41,308 bases of DNA, taken from the NCBI GenBank assembly GCA_012520975.1, contig JAAYNF010000041.1, forward strand, positions 1-41,308, written 5' to 3'. This DNA is from Clostridiaceae bacterium. GTDB lineage: Bacteria; Bacillota; Clostridia; Saccharofermentanales; UBA5734. The translations under genes were made by a program, and so were the position numbers. Under the pieces are notes generated by a model that saw nothing but the letters and a program-made list of their open reading frames with translations, was not told the DNA's origin and did no database searches. Of this stretch, positions 23,240 through 32,586 are shown one piece after another (position 1 is the first letter of the stretch; each line of letters begins with the position of its first letter).

Positions 23240-25951
23240 GTGAATCAGAAATTAATTGAAGTGTTGAACAATCAGGGCGACAATTATATCCTGCCGTTTT
23301 TCTGGCAACATGGCGAGGATGAGGCGATTCTGCGCGAGGAAATGGAAAAAATCGACGCGTGCGGCATCGGCGCTGTTTGTGTTGAGGCCAGACCGCATCC
23401 GGATTTTGCCGGGCCTTTGTGGTGGCGGGATCTGGATATTATTCTGGATGAGGCCCAAAAACGCGATATGAAGGTCTGGATATTGGACGACGCCCACTTC
23501 CCTACCGGCTTTGCCAATGACATCCTGAAAGAAAAACCCATTCATTTGCGCAAACAATACCTTATGTTTAAAAACACCGATGTTGCCGGTCCGCTTGCCG
23601 GCGCCCGCCTTGATGTCGGATCACTGGCCCGGACGGTGCCGATGCCTGCGCTTGCACCGTCAACACCTTTCGGTGCACCCAAAGATCAGCTGGTTTTCAC
23701 CGATGACAATCTTTTGGCTGTTGTGGCCGGACGAATTCTGCCGGGTGATAAATTGGATCCCGTGTCATTGCTTGATTTAACCGCCCGTGTCGTAGATGGT
23801 GTGCTGACTTGGGATGTTCCGGCCGGTGTCTGGCGTGTTTTCATCCTTTATCTGACCCGAAACGGCGGCGGCAACACCAATTACATCAATATGCTTGATC
23901 GTGCATCCTGCGCATTGCAAATCGAGGCGGTTTATGAACCCCACTACGCCCGCTATGCCGATGATTTTGGCAAAACCATCGCCGGGTTTTTCTCCGACGA
24001 GCCTTTGGTGGGCAATACAATCGGCTTTAATTTTGACGAAGTGATTGGGAAAAAAATGATGCCGCTTCCTTGGAGCGCCGAAATGCCGGATTTGATGCGC
24101 GATGCCCTAGGCGATAACTGGATGCTGTATTTGCCGTTTCTTTGGCTTGCCGGACCGGAGACCGATTCTTGCGCCGCCCATGTTCGTTATGCCTTTATGG
24201 ACATTGTGACCCGGTTGATCGAAAAGAATTTCAGCCGCCAGATCGGCGAATGGTGCGCGGCGCGCGGTGTCGAATACATCGGTCATCTGATCGAAGACAA
24301 CAATCAGCACAGCCGGCTTGGCAGCAGCTTGGGTCATTTTTTCCGCGGCCTAGCGGGACAACATATGTCCGGGATTGATGACATCGGCGGACAGGTTTTG
24401 CCCGGCATGGAAAACACACTGCGCCACCGTCGGATTCTACAGCCCGGCGACGGTGAATTCTTCCATTTTGCTCTCGGCAAATTGGGTTCGTCGTACGGCC
24501 ATATTGATCCGATCAAAAAAGGCCGGACCATGTGTGAGATTTTCGGCGCCTACGGTTGGGGTGAAGGTGTTCGGATGATGAAGTGGTTGACGGATCATTT
24601 TTTGGTTCGCGGTGTCAACCACTATGTGCCCCACGCCTTTTCCCCGAAAGAATTTCCCGACGAGGATTGTCCGCCCCATTTCTATGCCCGCGGCAACAAC
24701 CCGCAATATCGCCATTTTGGCCACCTGATGCGTTATATGAACCGTATGTGCCACCTGCTGAATGATGGCCGTGCCATCGCTCCGGCGGCGATTCTTTATC
24801 ATGCCGAAAGCGAATGGACCGGCGAAACCATGTTGATGCAAAAGCCGGCCCGTGTCTTGGCTGAAAACCAAATCGATTTCGATTTTTTACCGTCGGATGT
24901 CTTCAGTGATCGACAAACCTATCAAATGAGTCTTTCCAACGGCTGGCTGATTGTCAACCAAAACACGTATCGTTGCTTGATCGTGCCGACCGCCGAGTAT
25001 ATTCATTCGACCGTTGCCGAATTTGCTGTTCAGGCCATGGGCGAAGGCTTTCCGGTTATTTTTATCAACAAATTGCCGCAGGGTGTCAGCGACGGCATGA
25101 TCAGTGGCAAGACATTACCGGAAAATCTGCGTTTCTGCCCGGTGACGACCCTGGCAGAGTTGCCGGATCTGCTGGACAAATTTGGCATCAGAGATATCGT
25201 TTTGGATCGCCCTTTCCCTTTTCTGCGCTATTTACACTACCGGACCGGAAGCGATACATTCATGTTCTTTAATGAATCCCTCAGCGACAGGGTGGACACA
25301 TGGATTTATCTACCGGTAGCCGGCCCGGCGGCTTTCTACGACGGGGAGGAAAACAAGCTCTATCACGCTTTGATCCGGCCGGAGGGCAAAGGATCGAAGG
25401 TCCGGGTGGTTCTGGAGCCTTACGAGTCCTGTGTCTTGGTCTTCGGTCAAGAAATACCATCTGACCTGCCGGTTCGCAAACCCTTAAGTATGCTCAAGCC
25501 CATGCTGGAAATCAACGGACCTTGGCAGATTTCGCTGGCAACCGCAAAGGAATATCCCGACTTTAAAAATCGCCGGGAAACAGCCGTTTTGTACGATATC
25601 AGCATCGAGCGGCCAAACTTCTCGGGAACCGTTCGCTATGAAACCGCCGTTGAAGTGCAGACCGAAACCGGGCAAGAGCACGTGCTGCTTCTGGAAGAGG
25701 CCAATGAAGCCGTCGAGGTTTGGGTTAATGATACCTACGCAGGTATCAGGCTTTGCCCGCCCTACCGGTTCCCCGTCGGCGAACTTCTCGTCACCGGTCG
25801 CAACACATTGCGGATCGAGGTGACCAATACATTGGAAAATCAGATGAGAGGCAAGGTAAGTCCGGTCACATCGATTCTTCACGCATCCGGCTTTACCCTG
25901 CCGGTCGGTTTGACCGGCAAGGTGGAAATCTATTCGGCAGATGCCGGTTGA
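23240..25951 (+). CDS. GH106-like glycoside hydrolase (alpha-L-rhamnosidase-type)
   Basis: This 903-residue protein appears cytoplasmic (no signal peptide). The start is a GTG at 23240 with GGGAGG 8 bases ahead; the open frame upstream overlaps the DUF2752 gene and is not used. The N-terminal half is a TIM-barrel-like catalytic region with patterns common in GH106 relatives (WILDDAHFPTGFAN, HLRKQYL, GFFSDEPLVGN). The C-terminus is a GH2-like beta-sandwich (EVWVNDTYAGIR, LRIEVTNTLENQMRG). It probably cleaves terminal alpha-linked L-rhamnose or a similar deoxysugar from a small, imported glycoside. Its paralogue is truncated at base 446. It sits 26 bases after DUF2752, so read-through from the riboswitch unit is possible. 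Confidence 0.82.
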   Translation: MNQKLIEVLNNQGDNYILPFFWQHGEDEAILREEMEKIDACGIGAVCVEARPHPDFAGPLWWRDLDIILDEAQKRDMKVWILDDAHFPTGFANDILKEKPIHLRKQYLMFKNTDVAGPLAGARLDVGSLARTVPMPALAPSTPFGAPKDQLVFTDDNLLAVVAGRILPGDKLDPVSLLDLTARVVDGVLTWDVPAGVWRVFILYLTRNGGGNTNYINMLDRASCALQIEAVYEPHYARYADDFGKTIAGFFSDEPLVGNTIGFNFDEVIGKKMMPLPWSAEMPDLMRDALGDNWMLYLPFLWLAGPETDSCAAHVRYAFMDIVTRLIEKNFSRQIGEWCAARGVEYIGHLIEDNNQHSRLGSSLGHFFRGLAGQHMSGIDDIGGQVLPGMENTLRHRRILQPGDGEFFHFALGKLGSSYGHIDPIKKGRTMCEIFGAYGWGEGVRMMKWLTDHFLVRGVNHYVPHAFSPKEFPDEDCPPHFYARGNNPQYRHFGHLMRYMNRMCHLLNDGRAIAPAAILYHAESEWTGETMLMQKPARVLAENQIDFDFLPSDVFSDRQTYQMSLSNGWLIVNQNTYRCLIVPTAEYIHSTVAEFAVQAMGEGFPVIFINKLPQGVSDGMISGKTLPENLRFCPVTTLAELPDLLDKFGIRDIVLDRPFPFLRYLHYRTGSDTFMFFNESLSDRVDTWIYLPVAGPAAFYDGEENKLYHALIRPEGKGSKVRVVLEPYESCVLVFGQEIPSDLPVRKPLSMLKPMLEINGPWQISLATAKEYPDFKNRRETAVLYDISIERPNFSGTVRYETAVEVQTETGQEHVLLLEEANEAVEVWVNDTYAGIRLCPPYRFPVGELLVTGRNTLRIEVTNTLENQMRGKVSPVTSILHASGFTLPVGLTGKVEIYSADAG

Positions 25952-26015
25952 CGCTGTCCGGTGAAAAGCATAAAATTTAAAACAGGAAGTTTCATGTTGG
26001 TCGGAGGTCGTTGTT

Positions 26016-26456
26016 ATGCAGTGTACGAATTGCCAGCAAGAGATAGATCAAAATGCCAAATTTTGCCCCAATTGCGGTGCGCCGCAGCCGCATCCCGCCT
26101 ACATTCGCCCCGATTATGATCCTTCACGGGGCGGCAGGTCCGATTCCATTAAGACGGCGGCGGTTCCGACCGGCGGCCTGAAATATGGCCAGACCGCGCC
26201 GATGCCGTCGGCAACCGGACAGATCGTTTTTTCCATTATTAACATCGTCTGCGGTTGCTGCAGTGCTTTTATTGGAAGCATTCTTGGCGCGATCGCTCTG
26301 GTGTTCGCAATTATGGCTACCAGTGAGACCGATTACCAAGAGGCCGATCGCAAGCTGAAGGTTGCCAAGATCCTTAACATCATCGGCATTTGCTTTTTGG
26401 CGCTGGTCCTGATTATTGTTACGATTATAGGGGTTTTGGGCAACATCGATTACTAG
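26016..26456 (+). CDS. Zinc-ribbon membrane protein with CD225/dispanin-like domain
   Basis: This 146-residue protein starts with a zinc ribbon (CTNCQQEIDQNAKFCPNCG; Cys3, 6, 17, 20), then a Pro/Gly-rich linker. Two membrane helices flank a conserved loop (FSIINIVCGCCSAFIGSILGAIAL, then EADRKLKVAKILNIIG), the arrangement of the CD225/dispanin family. The role in bacteria is unknown. GGAGGT lies 8 bases before the ATG. Its transcript probably ends at the hairpin at 26514, inside the convergent acetyltransferase gene. Confidence 0.75.
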   Translation: MQCTNCQQEIDQNAKFCPNCGAPQPHPAYIRPDYDPSRGGRSDSIKTAAVPTGGLKYGQTAPMPSATGQIVFSIINIVCGCCSAFIGSILGAIALVFAIMATSETDYQEADRKLKVAKILNIIGICFLALVLIIVTIIGVLGNIDY

Positions 26457-26489
26457 TTTTTCGGCAACACAATTCACAATGGGTTTTGA

Positions 26490-26972
26490 TCAATGAATCT
26501 GCTTCTGAAAGAGACCGCGCGGGTATCCCCGTGCGGTTTTTGTTTCGATCAAGCGAAAGCCCCGAGACCGATAAAAGGAAACCAGCAACGGATTGGTTAA
26601 TGCGGTGTGTAAACGGATAAACCGGACGCCGCACTCCCGCAGGTGGTCTTCGGCCGCCTGATAAAGCATGGAGCCGACGCCGTTCAGATGCAAAGAAGGC
26701 AGGACGGCAAAGCGGCTGAAGTAGGCGGTATCGTTGCCGGGGCGATGGACCAGTCGAACGGTTCCCACCAGCCCGCCCTCTTTTTCGGCAACCAGAACGT
26801 GGTCGGCGTGCAGATGTTCCAAGAGATCGTCCAAGGTTTCCAGTTGGGCGTCCAAAAGAGTTCCGATCCCGGATCTGTGGGCATAGACCGCCATCGCGAT
26901 ACGGATCAGTTCCAGCAAGGCGGGCGCATCGGCGTCCGTGGCGGGTCGGATGTGTGTTGCTTGAGGCGTCAT
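26490..26972 (-). CDS. GNAT family N-acetyltransferase coupled to the arginine operon
   Basis: This 160-residue protein has the GNAT fold: HVLVAEKEGGLVGTVRLV, then the acetyl-CoA loop (FAVLPSLHLNGVGSMLYQAAEDHL) and TNPLLVSFYRSRGFRL. Its ATG overlaps the argF stop in an ATGA arrangement, so translation is coupled to argF. Because argJ is absent from this operon, it might supply an acetyl step of arginine synthesis, for example N-acetylglutamate synthase; it could equally acetylate an unrelated amine. The 3' end of the coding strand is overlapped by a terminator for the opposite strand. Confidence 0.9.
   Translation of the reverse strand: MTPQATHIRPATDADAPALLELIRIAMAVYAHRSGIGTLLDAQLETLDDLLEHLHADHVLVAEKEGGLVGTVRLVHRPGNDTAYFSRFAVLPSLHLNGVGSMLYQAAEDHLRECGVRFIRLHTALTNPLLVSFYRSRGFRLIETKTARGYPRGLFQKQIH
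26514..26541 (+). terminator. Intrinsic terminator for the CD225-like gene, inside the convergent GNAT gene
   Basis: ACCGCGCGGG (26514-26523) pairs with CCCGTGCGGT (26528-26537, one G-T pair), followed by TTTTG. It acts on the plus strand and lies within the last codons of the GNAT gene on the minus strand, so one sequence serves both as code and as terminator. Confidence 0.75.
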
Positions 26973-27904
26973 GGCAGCTCGGCGCCCGGCGCAAGCAGGG
27001 TGAGCAGAACCGCCTTTTGAGCGTGCAGGCGATTTTCCGCTTCGTCAAATATCACGGAGTTCGGACCGTCGATAACCGACTCGGTTACCTCCAGCCCCCG
27101 ATAGGCCGGAAGACAATGGAGGAAAATCGCCTCGGGTTTGGCGGCAGCCATCATTGCGTCATTAACCTGATAGGGTGAAAAGATCGGCAAGCGCAGCGCC
27201 TTTTCGCTTTCTTGCCCCATGCTGACCCAAGTGTCGGTATAAACAGCGTCGGCCCCGGCCACAGCAGCAAAAGGGTCGTCGGTCAGGAGAATCGAACCGC
27301 CTTGAGTCCGGGCGATCTCCCGCCCTTGGGCTATGCAGACCGGGTTACAAGTGTAGCCTGTCGGCGAGGCAATCGCGATATCCATTCCGGCTTTGGCACA
27401 AGCCAGCAGCAGGGAGTTGGCGACGTTGTTGCCATCGCCAAGATACGCCAGTTTCAGACCGCGCAGATGCCCTTTGTGTTCACGAATGGTCATCAGATCG
27501 GCCAGCGCCTGGCAGGGATGCAACAGATCGGTCAGGCCGTTGATAATCGGAATGGAGCTATAACGGGCCAGATCCAGAACATCCTGATGGTCGAAGGTCC
27601 GAATCATCAGACAATCGAGATATCGAGACATGACCCGGGCGGTGTCGGCCACCGTCTCACCGCGTCCCAATTGAATGTCCTGGGTGGATAAAAACAGAGC
27701 GTGGCCGCCCAGCTGAACCATGCCGACCTCAAAGGAGATCCGGGTGCGGGTGGAAGATTTGGCAAAAATCATGCCCAAGGTCTTCCCTTTGAGGAGAGGA
27801 TGGGGAATCCCGGCCTTGGCAACGGCCTTGAGGCGGTCGGCCAGGTCCAGCAGGGTCTCAAGTTGTTCGGGCGACAGATCGCCGATGCTGATCAGATGTT
27901 TCAC
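26969..27904 (-). CDS. argF: Ornithine carbamoyltransferase
   Basis: This 311-residue enzyme makes citrulline from ornithine and carbamoyl phosphate. SSTRTR (carbamoyl phosphate binding), MIRTFDH, HPCQALADL, and the C-terminal HCLPAYRG motif are all intact. The start codon is GTG at 27904, immediately after the argD stop; an AGGAGG lies about 11 bases upstream inside argD. It is the fourth arg gene in the operon order C-B-D-F. Carbamoyl phosphate synthase, argG and argH are not in the window. Confidence 0.96.
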   Translation of the reverse strand: MKHLISIGDLSPEQLETLLDLADRLKAVAKAGIPHPLLKGKTLGMIFAKSSTRTRISFEVGMVQLGGHALFLSTQDIQLGRGETVADTARVMSRYLDCLMIRTFDHQDVLDLARYSSIPIINGLTDLLHPCQALADLMTIREHKGHLRGLKLAYLGDGNNVANSLLLACAKAGMDIAIASPTGYTCNPVCIAQGREIARTQGGSILLTDDPFAAVAGADAVYTDTWVSMGQESEKALRLPIFSPYQVNDAMMAAAKPEAIFLHCLPAYRGLEVTESVIDGPNSVIFDEAENRLHAQKAVLLTLLAPGAELP

Positions 27905-29119
27905 TTAGGATATGACCTCCTTCAGGACCGCCTCCAGATCAACGATCAAGGGCGCGATGGTTTCTTCGGGCAGGATCAGTGGCGGTAACAAGCGCAGAAC
28001 GGAAGTACCGACCGAACCAATCAGATAGCCTCTTGCCATCATGGCGGATTTGACCGCCGCCGCTTGAGGCTCGCCAAGTTCGCAAGCCAGCATCAGGCCT
28101 GCGCCACGGACGGCCTGGATGATATGGGGATGTTTCTTTCGCAGATCGTACAAGGCCTGCTTCAGCTGTTGGCCACGTTGGGCCGCCGCTTCTATCAGGC
28201 CCTCTTCTTCGTACACATCCAGAACAGCCATGGCCGCGGCGCAGGCCAGAGGATTGCCGCCGAATGTGCTGCCGTGATCTCCGGGAACAAAGCCGGATGA
28301 TGTGGTTTCGTCAGCCAGAACGGCACCGATCGGCACACCGCCGCCCAGTCCCTTAGCCAGCGTCACGATGTCCGGTTTGACCTGATAAAGCTGACCGGCC
28401 AGAAAACGACCGGTTCGGCCCATGCCGGTCTGGATCTCATCGATAATCAGCCGAGCGCCGGTTTGGTCACACAACGTTCTGGCCAGTTGAATGTATTCGA
28501 GGTCGGCGGGGTGCACACCGCTTTCACCCTGGATCGGTTCCAGCATGACAGCGCAGGTTGCGTCACTGACGGCTTCGCGAAGGGCTTTTTGATCGTTGAA
28601 CGGCACGTGGGAAAAGCCCGGCGGCAACGGCGCGAAAGGTTGGCTGTATTGGGGTTGCCCGGTGGCGGCAGCGGTTGCCAGTGTTCGCCCGTGGAAAGAT
28701 TGCAGGGCGGTGACGATTTGCTGTCGCGGCCGTCCCTGCTTATAAAAATAACCGCGGGCCAGCTTGATGGCAGCTTCATTGGCTTCGGCACCGCTATTGC
28801 CAAAGAAAACCCGGTCCAATCCGGTCAACTTGGCCAGACGTGCGGCCAAAAGGGTTTGCGGCGAATTATAATAATAATTGCTGCAGTGAATGACTTTCGC
28901 GGCTTGATCGGCGATCGCCCGAACCAGGCGCGGATGATTATGCCCCAGCACATTGACGGCGATACCGCCGATCAGATCGAGGTAACGCCGGCCATCCGTA
29001 CCGTACAGCCAGACCCCCTCGCCACGCTCGATGCACAAGGGCGGTCGGGTGCCGAAACAGTTCAAATAGTGTTTTTGGTCGAGCTCAATAATGGTTTGCA
29101 ATGTTTTGTCAATGGTCAT
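27905..29119 (-). CDS. argD: Acetylornithine aminotransferase
   Basis: This 404-residue class III PLP aminotransferase of arginine synthesis has the typical opening (YLNCFGTRPPLCIERGEGVWLYGTDG), FFGNSGAEANEAAIKLAR, and LIIDEIQTGMGRTGRF. The PLP lysine lies in TLAKGLGGGVPIGA. AGGAGGACATC directly precedes the ATG. It could also act as succinyldiaminopimelate aminotransferase, as ArgD does in some bacteria. It lies 18 bases after argB. Confidence 0.93.
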   Translation of the reverse strand: MTIDKTLQTIIELDQKHYLNCFGTRPPLCIERGEGVWLYGTDGRRYLDLIGGIAVNVLGHNHPRLVRAIADQAAKVIHCSNYYYNSPQTLLAARLAKLTGLDRVFFGNSGAEANEAAIKLARGYFYKQGRPRQQIVTALQSFHGRTLATAAATGQPQYSQPFAPLPPGFSHVPFNDQKALREAVSDATCAVMLEPIQGESGVHPADLEYIQLARTLCDQTGARLIIDEIQTGMGRTGRFLAGQLYQVKPDIVTLAKGLGGGVPIGAVLADETTSSGFVPGDHGSTFGGNPLACAAAMAVLDVYEEEGLIEAAAQRGQQLKQALYDLRKKHPHIIQAVRGAGLMLACELGEPQAAAVKSAMMARGYLIGSVGTSVLRLLPPLILPEETIAPLIVDLEAVLKEVIS

Positions 29120-29137
29120 GATGTCCTCCTGTGACGA

Positions 29138-30067
29138 TCAAGGGTTTTGGGTCTGATGTGTCTGCGGTTCATGGGTGATCATGGTTCCGATTCCTTTGTT
29201 GGTAAAAATTTCCAGCAACAGACAATGCGGGATTCTCCCATCGATGATATGTGCCCGCCTGACACCGCGCTGAACCGTATCCAAGCAACCCAAGACCTTG
29301 GGAATCATGCCGCCACTGATAATGCCCCGGGCAATCAGATCGTTGATTTCCTTTTCGTTTAAGGTGGAAACAACAACGTCCTCGCCTTTTTCGTTTTTGA
29401 TGATTACGCCTTCCACATCCGTAAGGGTCATCAGTTTTTCCGCTTTGAGCGCGGCGGCGATTTCACCGGCTACGGTATCCGCATTGATATTATAACTCTC
29501 CCCTGCCGCGCCGACGCCGATCGGCGCGACAACCGGAATAAATCCGTTGGCGGTCAGAGTTTCCAGCACGCTGGTATTGATTCGGGTAATGTGGCCGACA
29601 AAGCCGATATCCAACGGCTGACCCTGCTCATCGGTCGTGATGCGCTGGCATTCGATCAGACGGCCGTCAATACCGCAAATTCCGATCGCTTGGGCGCCTT
29701 TTTGCCCCAAAAGTGCAACAATTTCTTTGTTGGTCTTGCCGGCCAGGACCATTTGGGCCACGGTCATGGTTTGGGCATCGGTCACGCGCAGGCCGTTTTG
29801 AAATTTTGAACGAATGGATAGTCGGTCAAGCATGGAATTGATCTCAGGACCGCCGCCGTGAACCAAAATCGGATTGATTCCGATGTATTTCAGCAAGGTG
29901 ACGTCATTCATCACCCGATGCTTTAATTCTTCGTCGATCATGGCATTACCGCCGTACTTGATCACAACGGTTTTGCCGCTGAAACTTTGAATATAAGGCA
30001 GAGCCTCGATCAGGATTTCGGCCTTGGCGATGATTCCCTGCATTTCATTGACTTTTAAATTTTGCAT
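29138..30067 (-). CDS. argB: Acetylglutamate kinase
   Basis: This 309-residue amino-acid kinase phosphorylates N-acetylglutamate. [11 protein letters not shown] (ATP binding) and [19 protein letters not shown] are conserved, and [18 protein letters not shown] is typical of the substrate side. The open frame extends 14 codons upstream, but the ATG at 30067 has GGAGG 6 bases ahead. The N-terminal extension before the kinase core suggests an arginine-sensitive form like those with the N-terminal helix; this is only a suggestion. Confidence 0.95.
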   Translation of the reverse strand: MQNLKVNEMQGIIAKAEILIEALPYIQSFSGKTVVIKYGGNAMIDEELKHRVMNDVTLLKYIGINPILVHGGGPEINSMLDRLSIRSKFQNGLRVTDAQTMTVAQMVLAGKTNKEIVALLGQKGAQAIGICGIDGRLIECQRITTDEQGQPLDIGFVGHITRINTSVLETLTANGFIPVVAPIGVGAAGESYNINADTVAGEIAAALKAEKLMTLTDVEGVIIKNEKGEDVVVSTLNEKEINDLIARGIISGGMIPKVLGCLDTVQRGVRRAHIIDGRIPHCLLLEIFTNKGIGTMITHEPQTHQTQNP

Positions 30068-30098
30068 GTTCAGCCTCCGTGTTGTTCCGTGATGGATT

Positions 30099-31154
30099 CT
30101 AGATGGCAAATCCGGGGATTTCCAGACCGGAAGTTTCCTTGAGGCCGGCCATCAGGTTCAGAGCCTGCACGGCCTGCCCGGCCGCTCCCTTTCCCAGATT
30201 ATCAAGGACCGAAATAATTTTGACTTTGTTGGTACGGTCATCCGAAAAAACGCTGATATCAGCATAATTGGTGCCCAAAACACTGCGTGTTTCCGGCAAT
30301 TGTCCTCCGGATAAGAGGCGGATGAAAGGTTCGTTTTCGTAGGTTTGGGCAAAAAGATCCTGCAGTTTTGAGGCGTCGGTACCCGGAAGAAGGTCCGCAT
30401 AAACCGTGGCCAACATACCTCTTTTCATCGGGGCGAGATGAGGGGTAAAGGTCACCAGCGGCGGTTGCGACAGGCCGGCCAAAAAACCGGCTTCTTGCTC
30501 GATTTCGCTGGTGTGCCGATGACCGATCACACCGTAAGCTTTAAAGCTGGCATCCTGTTCACAAAAAGAGTAGGCGAGGTCGGACTTGCGGCCGGCACCG
30601 CTGACACCGGAAACCGCATCGACGACAATGCCCTCGGTGTTGATTACACCTGCCTGCAACAGCGGTTTAAGCGCCAGAAGCGCACAGGTTGGATAGCAGC
30701 CCGGATTGGCCACCAAGCGAGATTTTGCGATTTCATTCCGGTATATTTCCGGCAAACCATAGACCGCTTCGCCCAAGAGATCCGGACACGGATGACGGAG
30801 CCGGTATGCTTGTTCATAAACCGCCGCCCGGCGATAACGAAAGTCGCCGCTGTGATCAAGAACACGCACGCCTCGTTCAAGAAACTTGGGCACGACCGAC
30901 GCCGAGACCCCGTGGGGCAGGGCCGTGATGACCAAATCACAATCGGAGACAACCTGGTCGATGTCCAAGCCGCTCAACATCGTATCGACCACGCGGTTAA
31001 AAGCCGGATAGATCTCCGAGAAAGGCTTGCCGGCATAGCTTTGTGAAACAAGCCGGGTCAGTTTGAAGAACGGATGCGAGGATAAAAGGCGTACCAGTTC
31101 AACACCGACGTAACCCGTGGCTCCGATAATCCCCACACGAAAACCTTTGTTCAT
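30099..31154 (-). CDS. argC: N-acetyl-gamma-glutamyl-phosphate reductase
   Basis: This 351-residue NADPH enzyme is the second committed step after arg[21 protein letters not shown] is the nucleotide-binding start, [12 protein letters not shown] contains the catalytic Cys, and GVSGAGRKS and [10 protein letters not shown] follow. It is the first gene of the arg operon, transcribed from the promoter at 31212-31240. A GTG one codon upstream of the ATG is also possible; AGGAG is 9 bases from the ATG. Confidence 0.95.
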   Translation of the reverse strand: MNKGFRVGIIGATGYVGVELVRLLSSHPFFKLTRLVSQSYAGKPFSEIYPAFNRVVDTMLSGLDIDQVVSDCDLVITALPHGVSASVVPKFLERGVRVLDHSGDFRYRRAAVYEQAYRLRHPCPDLLGEAVYGLPEIYRNEIAKSRLVANPGCYPTCALLALKPLLQAGVINTEGIVVDAVSGVSGAGRKSDLAYSFCEQDASFKAYGVIGHRHTSEIEQEAGFLAGLSQPPLVTFTPHLAPMKRGMLATVYADLLPGTDASKLQDLFAQTYENEPFIRLLSGGQLPETRSVLGTNYADISVFSDDRTNKVKIISVLDNLGKGAAGQAVQALNLMAGLKETSGLEIPGFAI

Positions 31155-31196
31155 CACGAATCGCTCCTTTTTCCGACCGGTTCGGCCAAGAGGCAA

Positions 31197-31214
31197 ATTA
31201 AATAATAATTCATT
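31197..31214 (-). promoter_or_regulatory. Putative ARG box (ArgR/AhrC operator)
   Basis: Read on the minus strand, AATGAATTATTATTTAAT matches the 18-base Bacillus ARG-box consensus TNTGAATWWWWATTCANW at 16 positions. It overlaps the predicted -10 box and start region of argC, where repressor binding would block transcription. Confidence 0.5.
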
Positions 31215-31240
31215 ATAATGTATAATTAAACACCAATCAA
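31212..31240 (-). promoter_or_regulatory. Putative promoter of the arg operon
   Basis: On the minus strand TTGATT (31235-31240) and perfect TATAAT (31212-31217) are spaced by 17 bases. The surrounding 31155-31440 region is AT-rich and otherwise holds only the promoter of the divergent ABC ATPase. Confidence 0.65.
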
Positions 31241-31383
31241 GAATAAAATCAACCCTGTTTTTAAAATATTTTTCAAAAAATCAAGCCGATAATTCAGGAA
31301 AGATGCGACCTTTCTTAGAAGCTTAGCCAAATTTTGCCGCCAACATTTGTTGAATTTTGCCACTATTTATTAAAATCCGATCG

Positions 31384-31392
31384 TGGTATAGT
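31384..31392 (+). promoter_or_regulatory. Putative extended -10 promoter of the sugar ABC ATPase
   Basis: TGGTATAGT is an extended -10 element about 48 bases before the ATG; no good -35 box is seen at the proper distance. An alternative pair, TTGAAT (31350) and TAAAAT (31371), has only 15-base spacing. Confidence 0.35.
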
Positions 31393-31439
31393 CATGTTAC
31401 AAGCCTAAAGGCGCACACAGCAATTGGGAGGTTTTTCGT

Positions 31440-32555
31440 ATGGCTAGTGTTTCTCTGAAAAATGTTTATAAAAGATACGAGGGCGGCGTCCTGGCGGTCA
31501 GTGATTTTACCATTGACATTGCGGATCGGGAATTCGTTATTCTGGTCGGTCCGTCCGGTTGCGGCAAGTCAACGACACTACGTATGATCGCCGGTCTTGA
31601 GGAAATTACGGAAGGTGAAATTTACATTGGTGACCGTCTTGTCAATGATGTTCAGCCCAAGGACCGCGACATCGCGATGGTTTTCCAGAACTACGCTCTC
31701 TATCCGCACATGACGGTTTACGACAATATGGCCTTTGGCCTCAAGCTGCGCAAAACGCCTAAAGATGAGATCAAGCGCCGGGTAACCGAGTCGGCTCGCA
31801 TTCTGGAAATTGAGCATTTGCTGGATCGCAAGCCCAAGGCTCTTTCCGGCGGCCAGCGTCAGCGTGTCGCCCTTGGCCGGGCCATCGTCCGTGATCCCAA
31901 GGTCTTCCTGATGGATGAGCCGTTGTCCAACCTTGACGCAAAGCTGCGTGTCCAGATGCGTGTTGAAATCACCAAACTGCACCAGCGTCTGCAAACAACG
32001 TTTATCTATGTTACCCATGACCAGACCGAAGCCATGACCATGGGAACGCGCATCGTTGTCATGAAGGACGGCTTCATTCAGCAGATCGACAATCCGTCCA
32101 ACCTCTATCGCCATCCCGTCAACACCTTTGTTGCCGGATTCATCGGTATGCCGCCGATGAACTTCATCAACTCCACCTTGGCGATCAAAGATGGCCGGGT
32201 GACCATCAGCTTCAATGACGTCACGATCACGTTGCCGGATAAATATGCTGTGCCGGAAGTTATGGCCTACGACGGCAAGGAAGTTATCATGGGAGTCCGC
32301 CCCGAAGCGCTGAACGACGAAAGCCGCTTTGTGGCCGAAAATTCGGAAACCAGCTTTCCGGCCCATGTTGATGTTGTCGAGATGCTCGGTGCCGAAACCT
32401 ATCTATATCTTACCGTGGCGGATGTTGTTACTCTCACAGCGCGTGTTGATCCAACCGTCAGTCATTCCAAGGTGGGAGAAGTGACCACCTTAGCTATCGA
32501 TGGCAATCGCGTCCACTTGTTTGACAAAGAAACCGAGCTGGTTATCCTAAGCTGA
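31440..32555 (+). CDS. Sugar ABC transporter ATP-binding protein (UgpC/MsmX type)
   Basis: This 371-residue ATPase has Walker A GPSGCGKST (37-45), the ABC signature LSGGQRQRVALGRA (~134) and Walker B VFLMDEPLSNLDAKLR. The last ~130 residues form the OB-fold (TOBE) regulatory domain of MalK/UgpC proteins. It stands alone with its own promoter and terminator, as MsmX does in Bacillus, where one ATPase serves several sugar importers. It probably energises importers encoded elsewhere, perhaps for the glycosides handled by the GH106-like enzymes. GGGAGG lies 9 bases before the ATG. Confidence 0.94.
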   Translation: MASVSLKNVYKRYEGGVLAVSDFTIDIADREFVILVGPSGCGKSTTLRMIAGLEEITEGEIYIGDRLVNDVQPKDRDIAMVFQNYALYPHMTVYDNMAFGLKLRKTPKDEIKRRVTESARILEIEHLLDRKPKALSGGQRQRVALGRAIVRDPKVFLMDEPLSNLDAKLRVQMRVEITKLHQRLQTTFIYVTHDQTEAMTMGTRIVVMKDGFIQQIDNPSNLYRHPVNTFVAGFIGMPPMNFINSTLAIKDGRVTISFNDVTITLPDKYAVPEVMAYDGKEVIMGVRPEALNDESRFVAENSETSFPAHVDVVEMLGAETYLYLTVADVVTLTARVDPTVSHSKVGEVTTLAIDGNRVHLFDKETELVILS

Positions 32556-32586
32556 CAGAAAACACGAGCCTGATCAAGGGATCTTC

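Noticed and set aside
31578-32366. 262-codon minus-strand frame opposite the ABC ATPase
   Set aside because: Shadow of a strongly conserved ATPase; no own motif or ribosome site.
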